DNA from: Pyxicephalus adspersus
Taxonomy: Eukaryota; Chordata; Amphibia; Anura; Pyxicephalidae
NCBI RefSeq assembly: GCF_032062135.1
Contig: NC_092859.1
Coordinates: 48,055,962-48,119,961 of the forward strand
DNA: 64,000 bases
Direction: 5' to 3'
This document shows positions 21,607 to 33,517 of the stretch, piece after piece. The translations under genes and the position numbers were made by a program. How positions within the stretch are numbered: the first letter of the stretch is position 1; each line of letters opens with the position of its first letter. Under the pieces are notes generated by a model. The model was not told where the DNA came from. It ran no database searches and was given only the letters and a program-made list of their open reading frames with translations.

Positions 21607-22931
21607 ATTGTATCTTGATTTTATTATGTTTGGATATATTTGTATATTGAAAAATAAAACAAGTGGAAGACATTGAAATATTGCTTGGATAACAAATGTT
21701 GAAATTGGCCAATTGAGTATCAGCTAATTATACAATAAATAACGTGTCTTATTAGCTCTTCTTCAGTCTTGTATAGCTATATTTGTATTATTTAGTTTAA
21801 ATCTAAACGTGAAACTCTCTCTTGACTTTTTAAGTAATCTGATACTGCCTGTGCACAAGGAGGGGGTAGGAAGATAAGGCGGAGGGAAGGTGTAGATGAG
21901 GAGAAGTCTGTGGTAATTTGTACTGCACCCACATTAAGAACACAGGGCTTTTAATGTAAATGTAACATGTAATATGTAAAAAACAAATATTCTCATTTTT
22001 TATTTTTCTTATTGGGTGCACCAAAACTTGTTTAGTAGTTTTGTAACAAAAGAGATGAATACTGAATAATGCAATTAAAAATCTTTTTTCATCATAAATC
22101 AGTCACATTAAATCCCAATTATATACATTTATTAGTATATATTAGTATACATTATTATATTTATTAGTATTAATATTCTGGTAGATATAATTATTTACTA
22201 CTAGTTTTATAATCAACCTAATTATAAAACTTACATTATAAATCTAATTAATATCAATTAACCAGCAAGCTTAGATGTATGTATTAGCTAAATACATTTA
22301 ACATAGAAACAAATTATGTTCATTTAAAATTTGAACATATTTAATTACAAAATAGGAAAAGTTTTTCTGTCCTTGAATTGTAATGTTTTGGCTTAGTTTT
22401 GCAAATGAGCAATGCATATATTACCTTTGCATAAGTATAACCTAAAATGAAAGAAATAAAAATGTATTAAAATTATTTTGATAAACATAGTAACTAATTT
22501 TAATGATAGCAAGAAAATGAGCATGAAACTCAATACTACTCAAAGACATTTTATTATATATCTGGAAAATACTTTAAAACAATCTCTATTTTGATATATT
22601 TTTATTTGACAAAGTAACAAAAATAATGATTATTAACACAACTCAACAAAAATAATAATAATTTTTTACTTGCCAAGGATTTTTTCAATATATTTAGTGT
22701 ATTTCATGTCTGCTGAATCCAGAAATTACATCAGTTTCATTGAATTGGCTCTAGTTCTTGTGATACAGGAATCTGAATAGACGATTTTACCAACAACAAA
22801 TGTCGACACAGCATATTATTATCAATCTATATTTACACCGATGTTTTGCATTTTATACATTAAATGTAGCATTATTTTCAATAAACTTTAATTTGCCTTC
22901 TTTATTCATACATTTTCTGTTTTACAGAAAT
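21607..22931. other. A+T-rich unique sequence
   Basis: Long AT-rich runs, for example 22,120-22,270. No element or coding signal recognised. Confidence 0.4.
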
Positions 22932-24266
22932 ATGAGTTCTTCAAGAAGAGGTTGTTTTAATTACCCTAATGTATTTTGCTACATGTGTGGTGAATATTCT
23001 CAAAAAGAGAAGAAACATTACAGAATTTGTGAAACAAGCATATCTTGCATATTTTGGAAATAAACTGGGGGACCAAGATAAGTATTGGGCTCCCCACATG
23101 GTATACAAAACTAGTGTAGAGAGTCTACGTAAGTAGAAAAATTGAAAACTGAAAAGTTTTACATTTGATTTACCTATTGTATGGCGAGAGATCAAAAATC
23201 ATCATAATGATTGTTTTTTTTTGTGCTGTGAATGCAAAAGGTTTTAATTGTTACAAGAAAAACAAGTGGGAGTACCCTGATTTGGAATCAGCAAGACGAC
23301 CTGTGCCGCATGGTGCTGATGTTCCCATACCAGTCTACAGTACTCTCCCTGATATTCCTGTATCCAACATGGAGAATATATAGGGTTTGGAATGTAATCC
23401 AGGAGTTAGCAAAGGAAGTGAATATGAAGAAAGTGTTTCATAAAAACCAGCAGTTCTCCCAAGAAGAGCTCAATGATGATATGTGACCAGGCTAAAAGAA
23501 AAGAACTGTCTGAGACCGGAAGATAAAATAATGGTTTATGGGACAAGCGAGGTGACACTCCTACCATATTTCACTGAAGATGGTACCAGAATACTGAGCA
23601 AAACTTAAAGAAGAATAAGAAAATATCAAAATGGTTTTACAAAAGCTTTGCTATTATGAACACCAATAGTCCATATGTGTTGATTTAAACTTATGGTGAA
23701 CTTCCTACTTGCACAGAAAAGTGGGTACACAAATTACCCATGTTTCATCTGCTTGTGGGATAGTAGAGCAAAGCAGGATCACTGAAAATAAAAGTGAAAA
23801 AACGTGAAAAAAAAAGTGGAAAAGGGTGCAGTGAACATCATTAACGAGCCAATGGTTTGCAAAGAAAGAATCATTCTCCCTCCACTTCACATAAAGTTGG
23901 GATTAATGAAGCAATTTGTTGGAGCTCTGAACAAAGACGTTGATTGTAGATTCTTACCTGGGTTGAGTACTGAAAAATTAAAAGCAGGAATCTTTGATGA
24001 ACCCCAGATTCGGAAACTGATAAATGATTCAAATTTTACAAGTTACATGACTGATACTGAAGCTTTCACCTGGCACATACTGTATAAAGCACACAGCTAT
24101 GTCATGGTTTTCAAGAACTTCTTGGGTAACCATAAAGCACAAAATTATGAAGAACTGGTACAAAACTTGCTCTTAAACTTTAAAAATGTGGGTGCTACTA
24201 TGAGCATAAATGAACACTATCTCAATAGCCATTTGCACAAATTTCCAGACATTTTTAATTTTTAAT
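22932..24266 (+). pseudogene. Cys-rich transposase-like protein, copy 1 (centre and C-terminus lost)
   Basis: Broken copy of a protein also present at 54.2-55.8 kb. N-terminus near 22,932 has FCYMCGEYS. Further on are CYKKNKWEYPDLESARRPVPH (about 23,247-23,310) and KNQQFSQEELNDD. Near 23,737 comes CFICLWDSRAKQ. The longest block, 23,804-24,265, has RIILPPLHIKLGLMKQFVGA, STEKLKAGIFDEPQIRKLI, FLGNHKAQNYEELVQNLL and LNSHLHKFPD. I recall this protein as a recurrent, mobile-looking hypothetical protein of many animal genomes, but I know no formal superfamily name. The segment holding FIDSSK and CGDLK in copy 2 is missing here, and the frame stops after HKFPD. TTTTCTGTTTTACAG lies just before the first ATG and resembles a splice acceptor. 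Many stops make it non-functional. Confidence 0.75.
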
Positions 24267-27200
24267 TTATTTTATTATTTTGAATAGAGTATTAGAAATG
24301 TTTTATTGCCTGAAAAGTCCCCCAAGCCTTTAAGAGGACTGTTGAAGTCAATTCAACAATTTTATGTATAGATGAATGAGGTGTTGACGTTATTTACAAT
24401 ATTGATTCAATTCCTCTACAACTAAGTACACAAGAAAAAAGAAAATCATAACTGACACAATAATAAATGTCTGTATTTTTTCAGTTTACTATGGTGCCAA
24501 CAATAGTTACTAACTGAAAGACACACAATACTTATGTTTTTTTATAATTATTTTGAGCTTTAAACCTGCCACCTTTCTCTTATGGTACAATAGTTAGGTA
24601 TAAACAACGGTAAAAGTTGCAGCATGTTTAGCATGAACAAAAACACTGCATTCTCCACAGTGCCAGACACCTGACAGGAAAAAATATATCAGCTGATGCT
24701 TTCCCAAGACCATTTCCTCTCCATCTGTCTTCATGTTTAAGAAATAACAGCTTACAAAATAAAAAAATGATTTATAAATTTTGAATTTAAGACTCACCCA
24801 AATTTTAAACAAAATTTATTGAAATTTCACATTGGAAACGTACTTTTACTCCTAATTCATAAATTTTCCAATTGAATTGAAAAAAAAAATGTGTAAAAGT
24901 TAGTCAAAGTGTGTGTGATAAATGGACCAATTTAACCTATTCTAACATCTTGTCATATACACCAATTAGCACTGATAAAATGTTTCTATTTTTATCTACC
25001 ATTAAAAGAAAATGTATGTGTTAGGTATGTGTTATGCAGCATAGTTATGTTGCAATTAATTTATAATAACAAGAAAAAATCATAAATGTCATCTGTTTAT
25101 ATGTTTAACAACATTGTGTAATATGCAAGAAACCATAACCTGTTAAATGGAATCTGTCATCAGGTGTTTGGACATGGAGAATTTTTTTAATTAGAAAAGG
25201 TACCACGTTTCTGCAGAGTTTGCCTGTCTCTGGATTATTGCTATTATGTAATACAAAAATTGCTCTGGACATGGTCATGTTGAACAATTATCTGCAATGT
25301 ATAGACATGCAGCAATATAAAACCAAATAGCTTTTTTCTATAATGTTAAAGATTTAAATAAAGATGTCAAAAATCTCTAATTGTCCAATGTTGATTACAA
25401 AAGATATGGTAAGATATGTAATTTTAAATATAAAATCAATTACATTTCAAAGAATTTCACAAAATATCAATATGTTATTAAACAATGTCATCTTGCTTTA
25501 TACTGTATATCATTTATTTACTTTAAAGTTACCCTATCATAAAAGAACAACATAGACTATTGTTGAACTTCACTATAGATAACAATTGCAGAACAGCAAA
25601 TACTTTGAGATTCATTTATCTGTAGAAAGTATTCAAACAATTATGTCAAAACTGTTGATGTGTGTATCCTTAAACATACCAGAAGTAAGGTGGTAAGTTA
25701 TTTAAATATTTCTGAATTTTCTAAATTTAGTTTGTGTGCTTTTAGACCTATGGGAGGAAAGAAACCTGCCACCAATATTTCAAATCTATGGCCAGTGGGG
25801 ACCAACACCTAATATTATTCCTTTTAAGAGTTAACTCTTTCCTGCCATCAAAATATGTTGTAAGTTATTGCAAACTGCATCATTTTTTAAAAAACTTTTT
25901 TTTCTAGTTTTACATAAGGAAGAATACATAGGATAGGATGGAAATGGTGGTTTTTCAACTACTATCCAGGAATCCATTAGATATTTACCCTCACTTTTTA
26001 TCACATAAGTAGAAAGTTGAGATTTTCATCAGGGACAAATACAATTCTTTTTTATTTAAACCCTCATTTAAACCCTCAACACCACCAAGATAGTAAGAGC
26101 TAATTTACACTAACAGTGAAGTTGTGGTGCGTGGTACTAGTATTACTTAGTGCCATAAGTTATGTCACATGTGCAAGTGCTAGTTATCTTTTTAAACCAG
26201 TGCTGCTATACGGGTCCCTGAGGGCCAGCTGCAAGGAGTTGCACAACCTCTAGCCAGCAAGCAGCAGGTGTGAACCTACCCTTGGTGATAGGAAATGGAT
26301 CCCAGGATAGTGGTAAAAATAGTTTTTTACCCTTCCCTACTAAAACCAGGAAAAATATGGCTAGACACTGTAACTTTACATTATGTAAGTTTACTGTGAT
26401 TTTCACATTGATTTTTGTTCTCTAATAATCAAAAAATATTGCATTGTAGGGACTCTGGGACTTCAGTTTGCAAAAACATAACAATCTTATTTATATATGT
26501 TATGCTAGACTCTCCACAAAAGTCCTGTGATATTAAATTGCACCACAAGGATATTGTATACCTGCATACTATGAAAACCTGTTATATAGCACACTTGTAC
26601 ATCTTTAAGCATAGACCTATATTGTGTTTTCTCATAGAGGTTTGGTACCAGGGGAATTGAATGCTTGTCTCTTATATTAAAAATGTAGTTTAATATAAAA
26701 CAGAAAGCTGAGATGAACAGTACAGCCATGTACAAAAAATGTTCCCTGGCAGCCACATGGTTTGTCTGACTCCCAGAATCAATGATTCTGTCATATGGTC
26801 AGTCATATGGTTTCAAGCTGTGTATTTCTGTAAAAATAACGGACTTGCTTACAAAACTATCCCCAATTGCTTGTAGCATTGTCTTTACAGAAAATACCAA
26901 ACAACAGTGAAAATCCTATTTTTTTAAAAAAAGAGAAAAATAATATGGATCCATAAAGGTTATGTATGCTAGTGGAAATGTAAGAAGAGACACTAGGAAA
27001 TCGTATCAAGACAAAACATATTTGTCTAAGTATTTAAAACTCTAGCATTTTTATTAGAGCATATGCTGAGAAAAGAGGTTATGTTACTGTAAATTATGTT
27101 TAGTTTAAATATATTATATATGTATATTTATATTATAAAGATCTGGGCCAAGCCAGTTGTGATAACCACTTTACAGTGTTCTTTATCTTTAGTTCAAGGA

Positions 27201-27739
27201 TGCTTTATGTACATGTACTGGTACTAACATCCCTCGGTACTTATGTGTCAGAATATCGTACTGGAATATGCACTTACACAGATAAGTACAGTTTTCGGTA
27301 GATGCAGGGCTAGATTTCTCACAAGGCCACCTAGTCTATGTACAAGGGTGCTAAAGCCTCTAGGGGTGGCATATATACAGCTTTGTGATTCTATAATTGC
27401 ATGAACTGTACATAACCTAATCGTCGCCAGTTCCCTAACAACCTTCCCAACCCGCTAACCATAGATTGCCACCTAAAGTTGGCAGTTTCCCAGTGGTCAG
27501 TTTCTTGTAGACCAGAAGCTTTACATTTTCTCTGCAATGATGTGCTAAATTTTACCCATGTCAATGGGATTGTGACTCACTCACTAAAGTTCACTGAAAG
27601 TAACTGAAAGGACAGAAAATACAGCATATTACATTCTGTTCTTGTCAATTTACCTATGTACCTAAATACTGGATGATCCAGAGAAAGGAAATAAACAAAT
27701 CAGTAGGAAAGAAAGAGGATTGGAGAAAGTGTGTGTGTG
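24267..27739. other. Long stretch without a recognised gene or element
   Basis: A+T-rich. Minus-strand frames at 26,206-26,406 and 26,505-26,756 show no motif. 26,190-26,300 is slightly richer in G+C and could be an old repeat fragment. Nothing here is firmly supported. Confidence 0.4.
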
Positions 27740-27838
27740 GGAGGGCAACTAATATACATATGTGGAGACAACTAGTATACATATGTGGAGACAACTAGTA
27801 TACATATGTGGAGACAACTAGTATACATATGTGGAGCA
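27740..27838. repeat. 23-bp tandem repeat, about four units
   Basis: GTGGAGACAACTAGTATACA plus TAT is repeated from 27,762, 27,785 and 27,808, with a diverged unit before (27,741) and a partial one after. Each unit contains the palindrome ACTAGT next to GTATAC. Confidence 0.95.
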
Positions 27839-28662
27839 TATTCATATCACATCACCTCAATGTATATAATGTGATAAGCTAATAGTAGCTTTCTAATCAA
27901 TATTTAGCATCATTGAACATATTTGTAACTCTATAATAAGTAAATTATATTCCACATAGTATCCATTTGATTTATAATTTCATAATTTATGAATTTATTA
28001 TTATTAATTAATTTAGACCTTTAACATATTATAGTACCATATTATTAAAATATATTTTAAACAGCATATATTTTATCTGCATTTATTATATACAAACTTA
28101 AATGTATTATCCTATGCTTGTCCTACATCTTGTCCCTAAATTAGCATGATTTACTATTTGCCTTGAAAACCCATACACACTAGAAACAGATGGTTTGCTG
28201 ACATGCTGGAAATTTCAAAGCATTCTGCTGGTCTCTTTAAATTCTGATCATCCCCTTTATCATTTGGTGACACAATTCTATTTTTAAAACATGCATCACT
28301 TCTATTTGCTGCTTTGTTTATTATCATTGGGTTTGTAGTAAAGTAAGATTGAAGGAAACTCACACCGTCATTGTGTCCTCTATACTCTGTCCCTATGAGT
28401 ACTATATGTGAATAAGTTTGAAATACCCTGTGTTGTTTGCTCATCCTCCTTACATGCTTGTTTGTGCAATTTGTTATCATAATGATTTGAATGATTACGC
28501 TCATAGAAACTTGATCTTTTCCTAATTTTAACATTAGAAACTTTGCTTAAAACATCTCTATGGTTCTCATTTTTGAGAAATTTATCAGGAAATGTAGCTG
28601 CCTCATATATTTTTTCTTTCTCACTTGCTAAAGTAAGAGTAACAGCATCTAAATTAAACTTA

Positions 28663-29387
28663 CCGTATTTTTCGGACCATAAGACTCCTAAAGTGGGGGG
28701 AAAATCAGGGTGCGTCTTATGGTCCGAATGCAGAGGTACAGGGGCATATTTTTTTACTTACCTGTGTCCCCGCCGGTCCCCGGCTGCGCCGATCTCTGCC
28801 TGTTCTGTGATCCAGCGTGCGGCACTTGTGCCCGCCCACGAAGGCGGCGCCGATTGATTTGATGAATGCCGATCGGCGCCGCCTTCATGGGCGGGCACAA
28901 GTGCCGCACGCTGGATCTCAGGGGAACACAGGAGGAAAACAGACAGAGGCTGACAGCAGCCAGTGTCTGTGTTCCTCCATTGTGTTCCCCTGTGTCCCAG
29001 CGTGCGGCACTTGTGCCCGCCCACGAAGGCGGCGCCGATTGATTTGATGAATGCCGATCGGCGCCGCCTTCATGGGCGGGCACAAGTGCCGCACGCTGGA
29101 TCTCAGGGGAACACAGGAGGAAAACAGACAGAGGCTGACAGCAGCCAGTGTCTGTGTTCCTCCACTGTGTTCCCCTGTGTCCCAGCGTGCGGCACTTGTG
29201 CCCGCCCACGAAGGCGGCGCCGATTGATTTGATGAATGCCGATCGGCGCCGCCTTCGTGGGCGGGCACAAGTGCCGCACGCTGGATCTCAGGGGAAATCA
29301 AATCAATTTTTTTTTTCTTGTTTTCCCTTGTGCGGAAAACCTGGTGCGTCTTATAGTCCGGAGCGTCTTATGGTCCGAAAAATACGG
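28663..29387. mobile_element. pogo-type MITE (725 bp) with internal 185-bp tandem array
   Basis: Bounded by TA at 28,661-28,662 and 29,388-29,389. Left end CCGTATTTTTCGGACCATAA; right end TTATGGTCCGAAAAATACGG is a perfect 20-base reverse complement. Next inside is the AGACGC/GCGTCT pair. The ends share CCGTATTTTTCGG and TATAAGACGC-type words with the elements at 12,927, 33,339 and 36,182. The interior is very G+C-rich and made of tandem palindromic units. It is inserted in the relic at 28.2-30.2 kb. Confidence 0.92.
28812..29290. repeat. 185-bp tandem repeat of palindromic units (about 2.6 copies)
   Basis: CAGCGTGCGGCACTTGTGCC starts at 28,813, 28,998 and 29,183, a period of 185 bases. Each unit contains a hairpin of about 45-base arms (CGTGCGGCACTTGTGCCCGC mirrored by GCGGGCACAAGTGCCGCACG) around a loop with TGATTTGATGAATGCC. 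Overlapping open frames on both strands are a by-product of the repeat and its symmetry. Confidence 0.95.
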
Positions 29388-30864
29388 TACTTACAAATGT
29401 CCCTTTTGGTAATTCATTAAGGATGTCAACAGTTAACACTCTGTCACCTGTCACACAGAAAGCCAAATGTTTTAGTCTGTCTCTCTCTCTGTATCGTGTG
29501 ACCTATCAATACATCTGTCATCTGAAAATTTCCCCACAGAATTTTTCTGCCCTTTGGATAGCTCATATTTTTCACAATATGCCTTAAATATATATGCATT
29601 GTAAACTATGCTGATATTCTCATCATATTTAGGAAATTCTTTACTTAAATTGATTAAATGCTTTTTCAGTTTTAATTTAAATATAGCATCACTGTATGAT
29701 TCCTGTACTGATTCCTCTGTATCAGGAGAAAATGAGGAATCGTTGTCTATATTCTTACTATTTGTAGCTATTTGTCTCACATTATTTTGTGATTGTAACA
29801 ACAATTGTGTTTGTGCCTCTTAACTTCTGCTGTAACTCATCAATGTATTCCCTTAAAAGCTTACAATTCCAACAGTCAGTAACTTTATCCTGCACATTCT
29901 GACTGTGATCACGTGTTATCAGAACAACACAGTTCAGCTTTTGTGGCTAAAGTATTAAATGTTGTGATAAGTTCATCACATTTCTCAGTTTATGCTTTAC
30001 TTTACTTGCTGTCAAGAATTTTTCATCTAACTTCCTAATTTTCCTAAATACACTGAGAAACAAAGTAATTCCCTAATGTTGCAACTGACTTATTCACAGA
30101 ATACTGCAAATTACTTTTATCAGCAAATAATTAATAAATTCCATACTTACTCCCCAGAAGTCTTCTGCACTTCTTTCCTTCTCAGAAAGGGTTAAAGCTT
30201 CTCTTGCCTAGAACCTGGACCTTCCTCTGGTTCCTTCCATCCACACGTCTCAGTACGTCTGGACCATCTGTTTGGATTCCTGTTATTTCTGATTCTAAGT
30301 TCTTTGATGTCTACCAAATCTCGTACACTTATTTTAGTGAAATTAACAAATTAGCCCCCACAACAATATTGGAGATGTCAATATGGTTGGCTTTCGCCAA
30401 TGTAAAAAAAGTAATATTATTATAAATTATTGTTTGACCGTATTAATAACAGGATTGTTTTCTTCTGTATCATAAAAAAACTTGTGTATTTACAGTATTC
30501 AAAAATCTTCATGGAATGTCACAACAGCAGTTCAATAAGCATGCTTGAGTGCACCCACTTTCAGGTGGGTAAGATTTTTACCATACCAAATACTGAACCC
30601 CATCTTTAAGTTAAGAAGATGGAGGGTAAAGGTAATGTTCAGAGGTTTTTATATTATATTTGAGGTTTTTAATGTGCGCATGCTTGTTCTCGTGGAGGGG
30701 TGGAGCCATTTTAGCTCTACCTTTCCGGGGCGAGCGATCAGTTATTTTTTCTTTTTAAGTTAAATTTTGGTTCATTTATTTATTTTAAGGTCACAGCAAT
30801 ATAAAATAAGGAATATAGATCTAGGGCTCTAAAAAAGGATAGCTGATTTTCTATGGATGGTTAA

Positions 30865-31625
30865 ATGACGATCGTCATCATTTCTCCTAATGTGCAGGGC
30901 CTCAATTCCCCAGTGAAACGTATGAAGGCATTTAGATATTTCAATAGTCAAAAAGATGTAAAATGTTTGAAGGAGACACATTTTTCTGTTTCCTCTTGTC
31001 CTAAGTACTTCCATGCGCTTTATCCAATGATATATATTGCTAATTCTATATATAAGCGTAGGGGTGTTCTTTTAGTTTTAGAAAAACCATCCTGTTTCTA
31101 CAGGAATCTCAATTAGCAGACTCAGAAGGTAGATATTTGTTATTAAAGGGATGTCTTAACGATACCAACGTAATGATAGTTACATACTATGCACCTATTG
31201 AGAACCAGGGGCCGTTCTTTTTCACTTTTCACTTGTTCCAAATAATAAATGTGAATGCACAAGGCTTAGTTATCCTGTGTTGTGATTCAAATACCCCGTT
31301 AATACCCAGAATTCATTAAAAAAAAAGTTTACTTAATTCATTAAAATTTCATCAAGAAACACAGACCACGCGGGAATTAACTAAATTATTATGTTCTGAG
31401 AAAATGGTAGATGTGTGTGGCGAGAAATGCATCCTAGTTAACAGGAGAATACACAATATTCCTATGCACACAAATTCTTCTCACATATAGATCACATTTT
31501 TGTATTGAATGTGAATCTTCCATTGGTGTCCTCTTGCGATATTTTGGCAATTCCATGGTCGGATCATGATGCAGTAAAAATAGAATTTTCTTCATTATAT
31601 ACTAAGCCTTTGTTTTTTAAATAGA
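30865..31625 (+). pseudogene. Tx1-like endonuclease, frameshifted
   Basis: Reads through three frames. NVQGLNSPVKRMKAFRYF near 30,890 holds the catalytic Asn region. LKETHFSVSSCPKYF (30,967-31,011) holds the conserved ETH box. LLKGCLNDTNVMIVTYYAP (31,140-31,197) follows, then GLVILCCDSNTPLIP (31,263-31,307), where the family's GDFN-type box reads CDSN. PWSDHDAVKIE near 31,553 holds the final SDH box. All endonuclease blocks can be located in order, but stops near 31,114 and 31,317 and frame changes inactivate it. Confidence 0.85.
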
Positions 31626-31779
31626 CACTTAATGATTCTTTACTAAGCAATGAGCAAGTGACCCAGCAGATACATAGGCCTTAAGGGAATGTTTCAGACT
31701 GAATAAGGATTCAGGTGTGTCTGTAGCATTATGGGCGGCTCCTATGTCGTAATTAGAGGCCTTTTTATTCAAACGACTG

Positions 31780-33120
31780 GTGCAAATGAATCAATTACAA
31801 CAAGAATTTAGGACATTTCGAACACAGAATCAATCCACACCTAGTCGAGATTTGAGTAGGCGATTAGAATTAGTGAAGACACATTTAAATCTGTGTAAAG
31901 CATTTATAGCAGAGAAACAGCTGAGATGGACTAAAAATAAGTACTATACTTATGGCAACAAGTCTCATACTCTGCTGGCAAATAGACCTAAATACCTTGA
32001 TAAATGTTTTACTCCATATCATATTTAGTTTTTTATATCAAGCACTACAGGATTGTGATGAAAGGAGTATGGACCAATTCTTTACCAGATTAGCTTTACC
32101 AGCAATACCAACCAGCTTGAAGGAAAGCCTTGAAGCGGATATTACACAGCAGGAGATTATGCAAGCAATAAGGAAATTGAAGACCAATAAAGGGCCTGGG
32201 TTTTACTGCAATTTATTATAAAAAATTTGCAGAAGAATTGGTCCCTAATTTGACCCAAATGTTTAACAGGGTATTGATTCTGGGTCTTGGCCATATTTAA
32301 TGCGATTGTTAAAATATTGGGGATTTCAGCCGCATTTTTGTTCATGGGTCTCTTCACTATATGCAGCACCAAAATCCTTTATACAATACATAGGCCTTTG
32401 TTCCCCTTATTTTTCCATAGGTAGGGGCACTAGACAAGGCTGTTCGCTGTCCCCACTGTTATTTGCTTGAGCAATAGAACCGTTGGCACAGGCGATAGGT
32501 AATCATCCTGATATAAAAGGGGTGGAAATAAGAGATTATCAACATAAACTAACTTTTTTGCAGATGATGTCTTGTTATGTATTACAAATTTATTAGTATC
32601 ACTACCGATTCTTCTATCCCTCTATCACAGTTTCAAAAACATTCTGGATTACAAGTGAATAGCTCAAAAAGCAAGGCATTAAATATTATCTAAGGAATTG
32701 ATTAAGTTACTGCAGGAATTATTCCCATTTAGAGGAGAGGAGTGCCGACTGAGATACTTAGGGGTTTATATTACATCTAATTATAAGAAACGATATGCTG
32801 CTAATATAGCAGATTTTAAGAGACAATTAGTGATGTTATTAGAGTCATGGAAAAGATACCTAATTTTGTGGTTGGGGAGGATTGCTTCAATAAAAAATTA
32901 ATGGTTGCCCAAATTTTTATATCAAGTGCGAGTACTACCAGTAAGAATTCCCAGTAAAGTATTGAATATTCTGCAGCAGAGAATGTTAACTTTTACCTGG
33001 GGATCAAAGAGACCTAGAATAGCTAAAGAGGTTTTATATCGCCAGAAATGAAGAGGGGGGTTGGCGGTACCACAACTGCATTTTTATTATAAAGCAGCTC
33101 AGATTGCCCCTTTAATAATG
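31780..33120 (+). pseudogene. Tx1-like reverse transcriptase, deleted in the palm
   Basis: The linker helix region (31,780-32,028) is Gln/Arg/Lys-rich. Finger residues PTSLKESLEADITQQEI and AIRKLKTNKGPG lie at 32,107-32,200. The sequence then jumps quickly to SLSPLLFA (near 32,440) and FADDVLLC (near 32,555), so motif A and its surroundings are largely missing. The FADD catalytic pair is still encoded. C-terminal blocks with RYLGVYITSNYKKRY (32,754-32,798) and GRIASIKN follow. Several stops interrupt it. Confidence 0.85.
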
Positions 33121-33338
33121 TACCAAGAATAGAAAAGAAAACTGCTATGGTTCTATTTGGAAGATTGTGACCTCACACGTGTCTATTGAAAATGTCCTTT
33201 GGGTCCCCTCTTGTAAACAGGGACTTATTACCAATCCCATACTTGCATAGCGTGTTGTGTGTTATGGGGCATAACAGAAAAGGTGGATTTGCAGTGGATA
33301 TGATGCCATGCTGTATCCCTGTTTCTCTTTGTATTATA

Positions 33339-33469
33339 CCGTATTTTTCGGACCATTAGATGCTCCGGACTATAAGACGCACCAGATGCATTCGGACCAT
33401 AAGACGCACCCTGATTTTCCCCCCACTTTAGGGGGAAAAAAAGTGCGTCTTATGGTCCGAAAAATACGG
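33339..33469. mobile_element. 131-bp pogo-type MITE
   Basis: Flanked by TA at 33,337-33,338 and 33,470-33,471. Left CCGTATTTTTCGGACCATTA; right TATGGTCCGAAAAATACGG. Interior repeats GACTATAAGACGCACC and GACCATAAGACGCACC. Same terminal family as 28,663-29,387, without its GC-rich centre. It lies inside the 3' UTR of the Tx1-like LINE and so inserted later. Confidence 0.93.
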
Positions 33470-33517
33470 TAATTAAGAAAGGTATGACTTGTTACATAAT
33501 ATTAAAAAAAAAAGGAT

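Larger units (their letters stand above)
28154..30180 (-). pseudogene. Unrecognised coding relic, possibly retroviral gag-like, interrupted by a MITE
   Basis: Two minus-strand frames (29,804-29,472, 110 codons; 28,534-28,154, 126 codons) lie on either side of the element at 28,663-29,387. Together they look like parts of one older coding region. The first is Lys/Glu/Asp-rich (FKLKLKKHLINLSKEFPKYD). Upstream, a helix-like segment CKLLREYIDELQQKLRG is readable near 29,830-29,880. Around 30,150 a GGGGAGTAAGTATG resembles a splice donor. Near 30,335-30,365 TGGGGGCT on the minus strand resembles the start of a tRNA-Pro primer-binding site. No protease, polymerase or LTR was identified. An endogenous retrovirus leader plus gag is one reading, but the protein is not one I recognise. 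Confidence 0.3.
30540..33517 (+). mobile_element. Tx1-like (L1-group) LINE, near full length in extent but decayed
   Basis: Order of parts on the plus strand: a possible 5' region (30,540-30,860), endonuclease from 30,865 (IISPNVQGLNSPVKRMKAF), reverse transcriptase (31,950-32,600), a C-terminal part to about 33,120 (LPVRIPSKVL near 32,937), a 3' UTR, and an A-rich tail at about 33,506-33,517. A pogo-type MITE sits in the 3' UTR at 33,339-33,469. The NVQGLNSP start and the SDHDAV endonuclease box are typical of Tx1-like elements. The 5' boundary is approximate. Confidence 0.88.

Noticed and set aside
27740..27838. CRISPR-like array
   Set aside because: The 23-bp units are directly adjacent with no spacers, and this is vertebrate-type DNA. 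It is an ordinary tandem repeat.
28754..29420. Several long overlapping open frames on both strands (up to 151 codons)
   Set aside because: They come from the 185-bp tandem, palindromic, G+C-rich array. The same peptides repeat in both strands, and there is no homology.
30204..30425. Short plus-strand frame of 73 codons, considered as an exon
   Set aside because: No homology, and it lies opposite the possible retroelement leader. Splice sites on this strand are not convincing.
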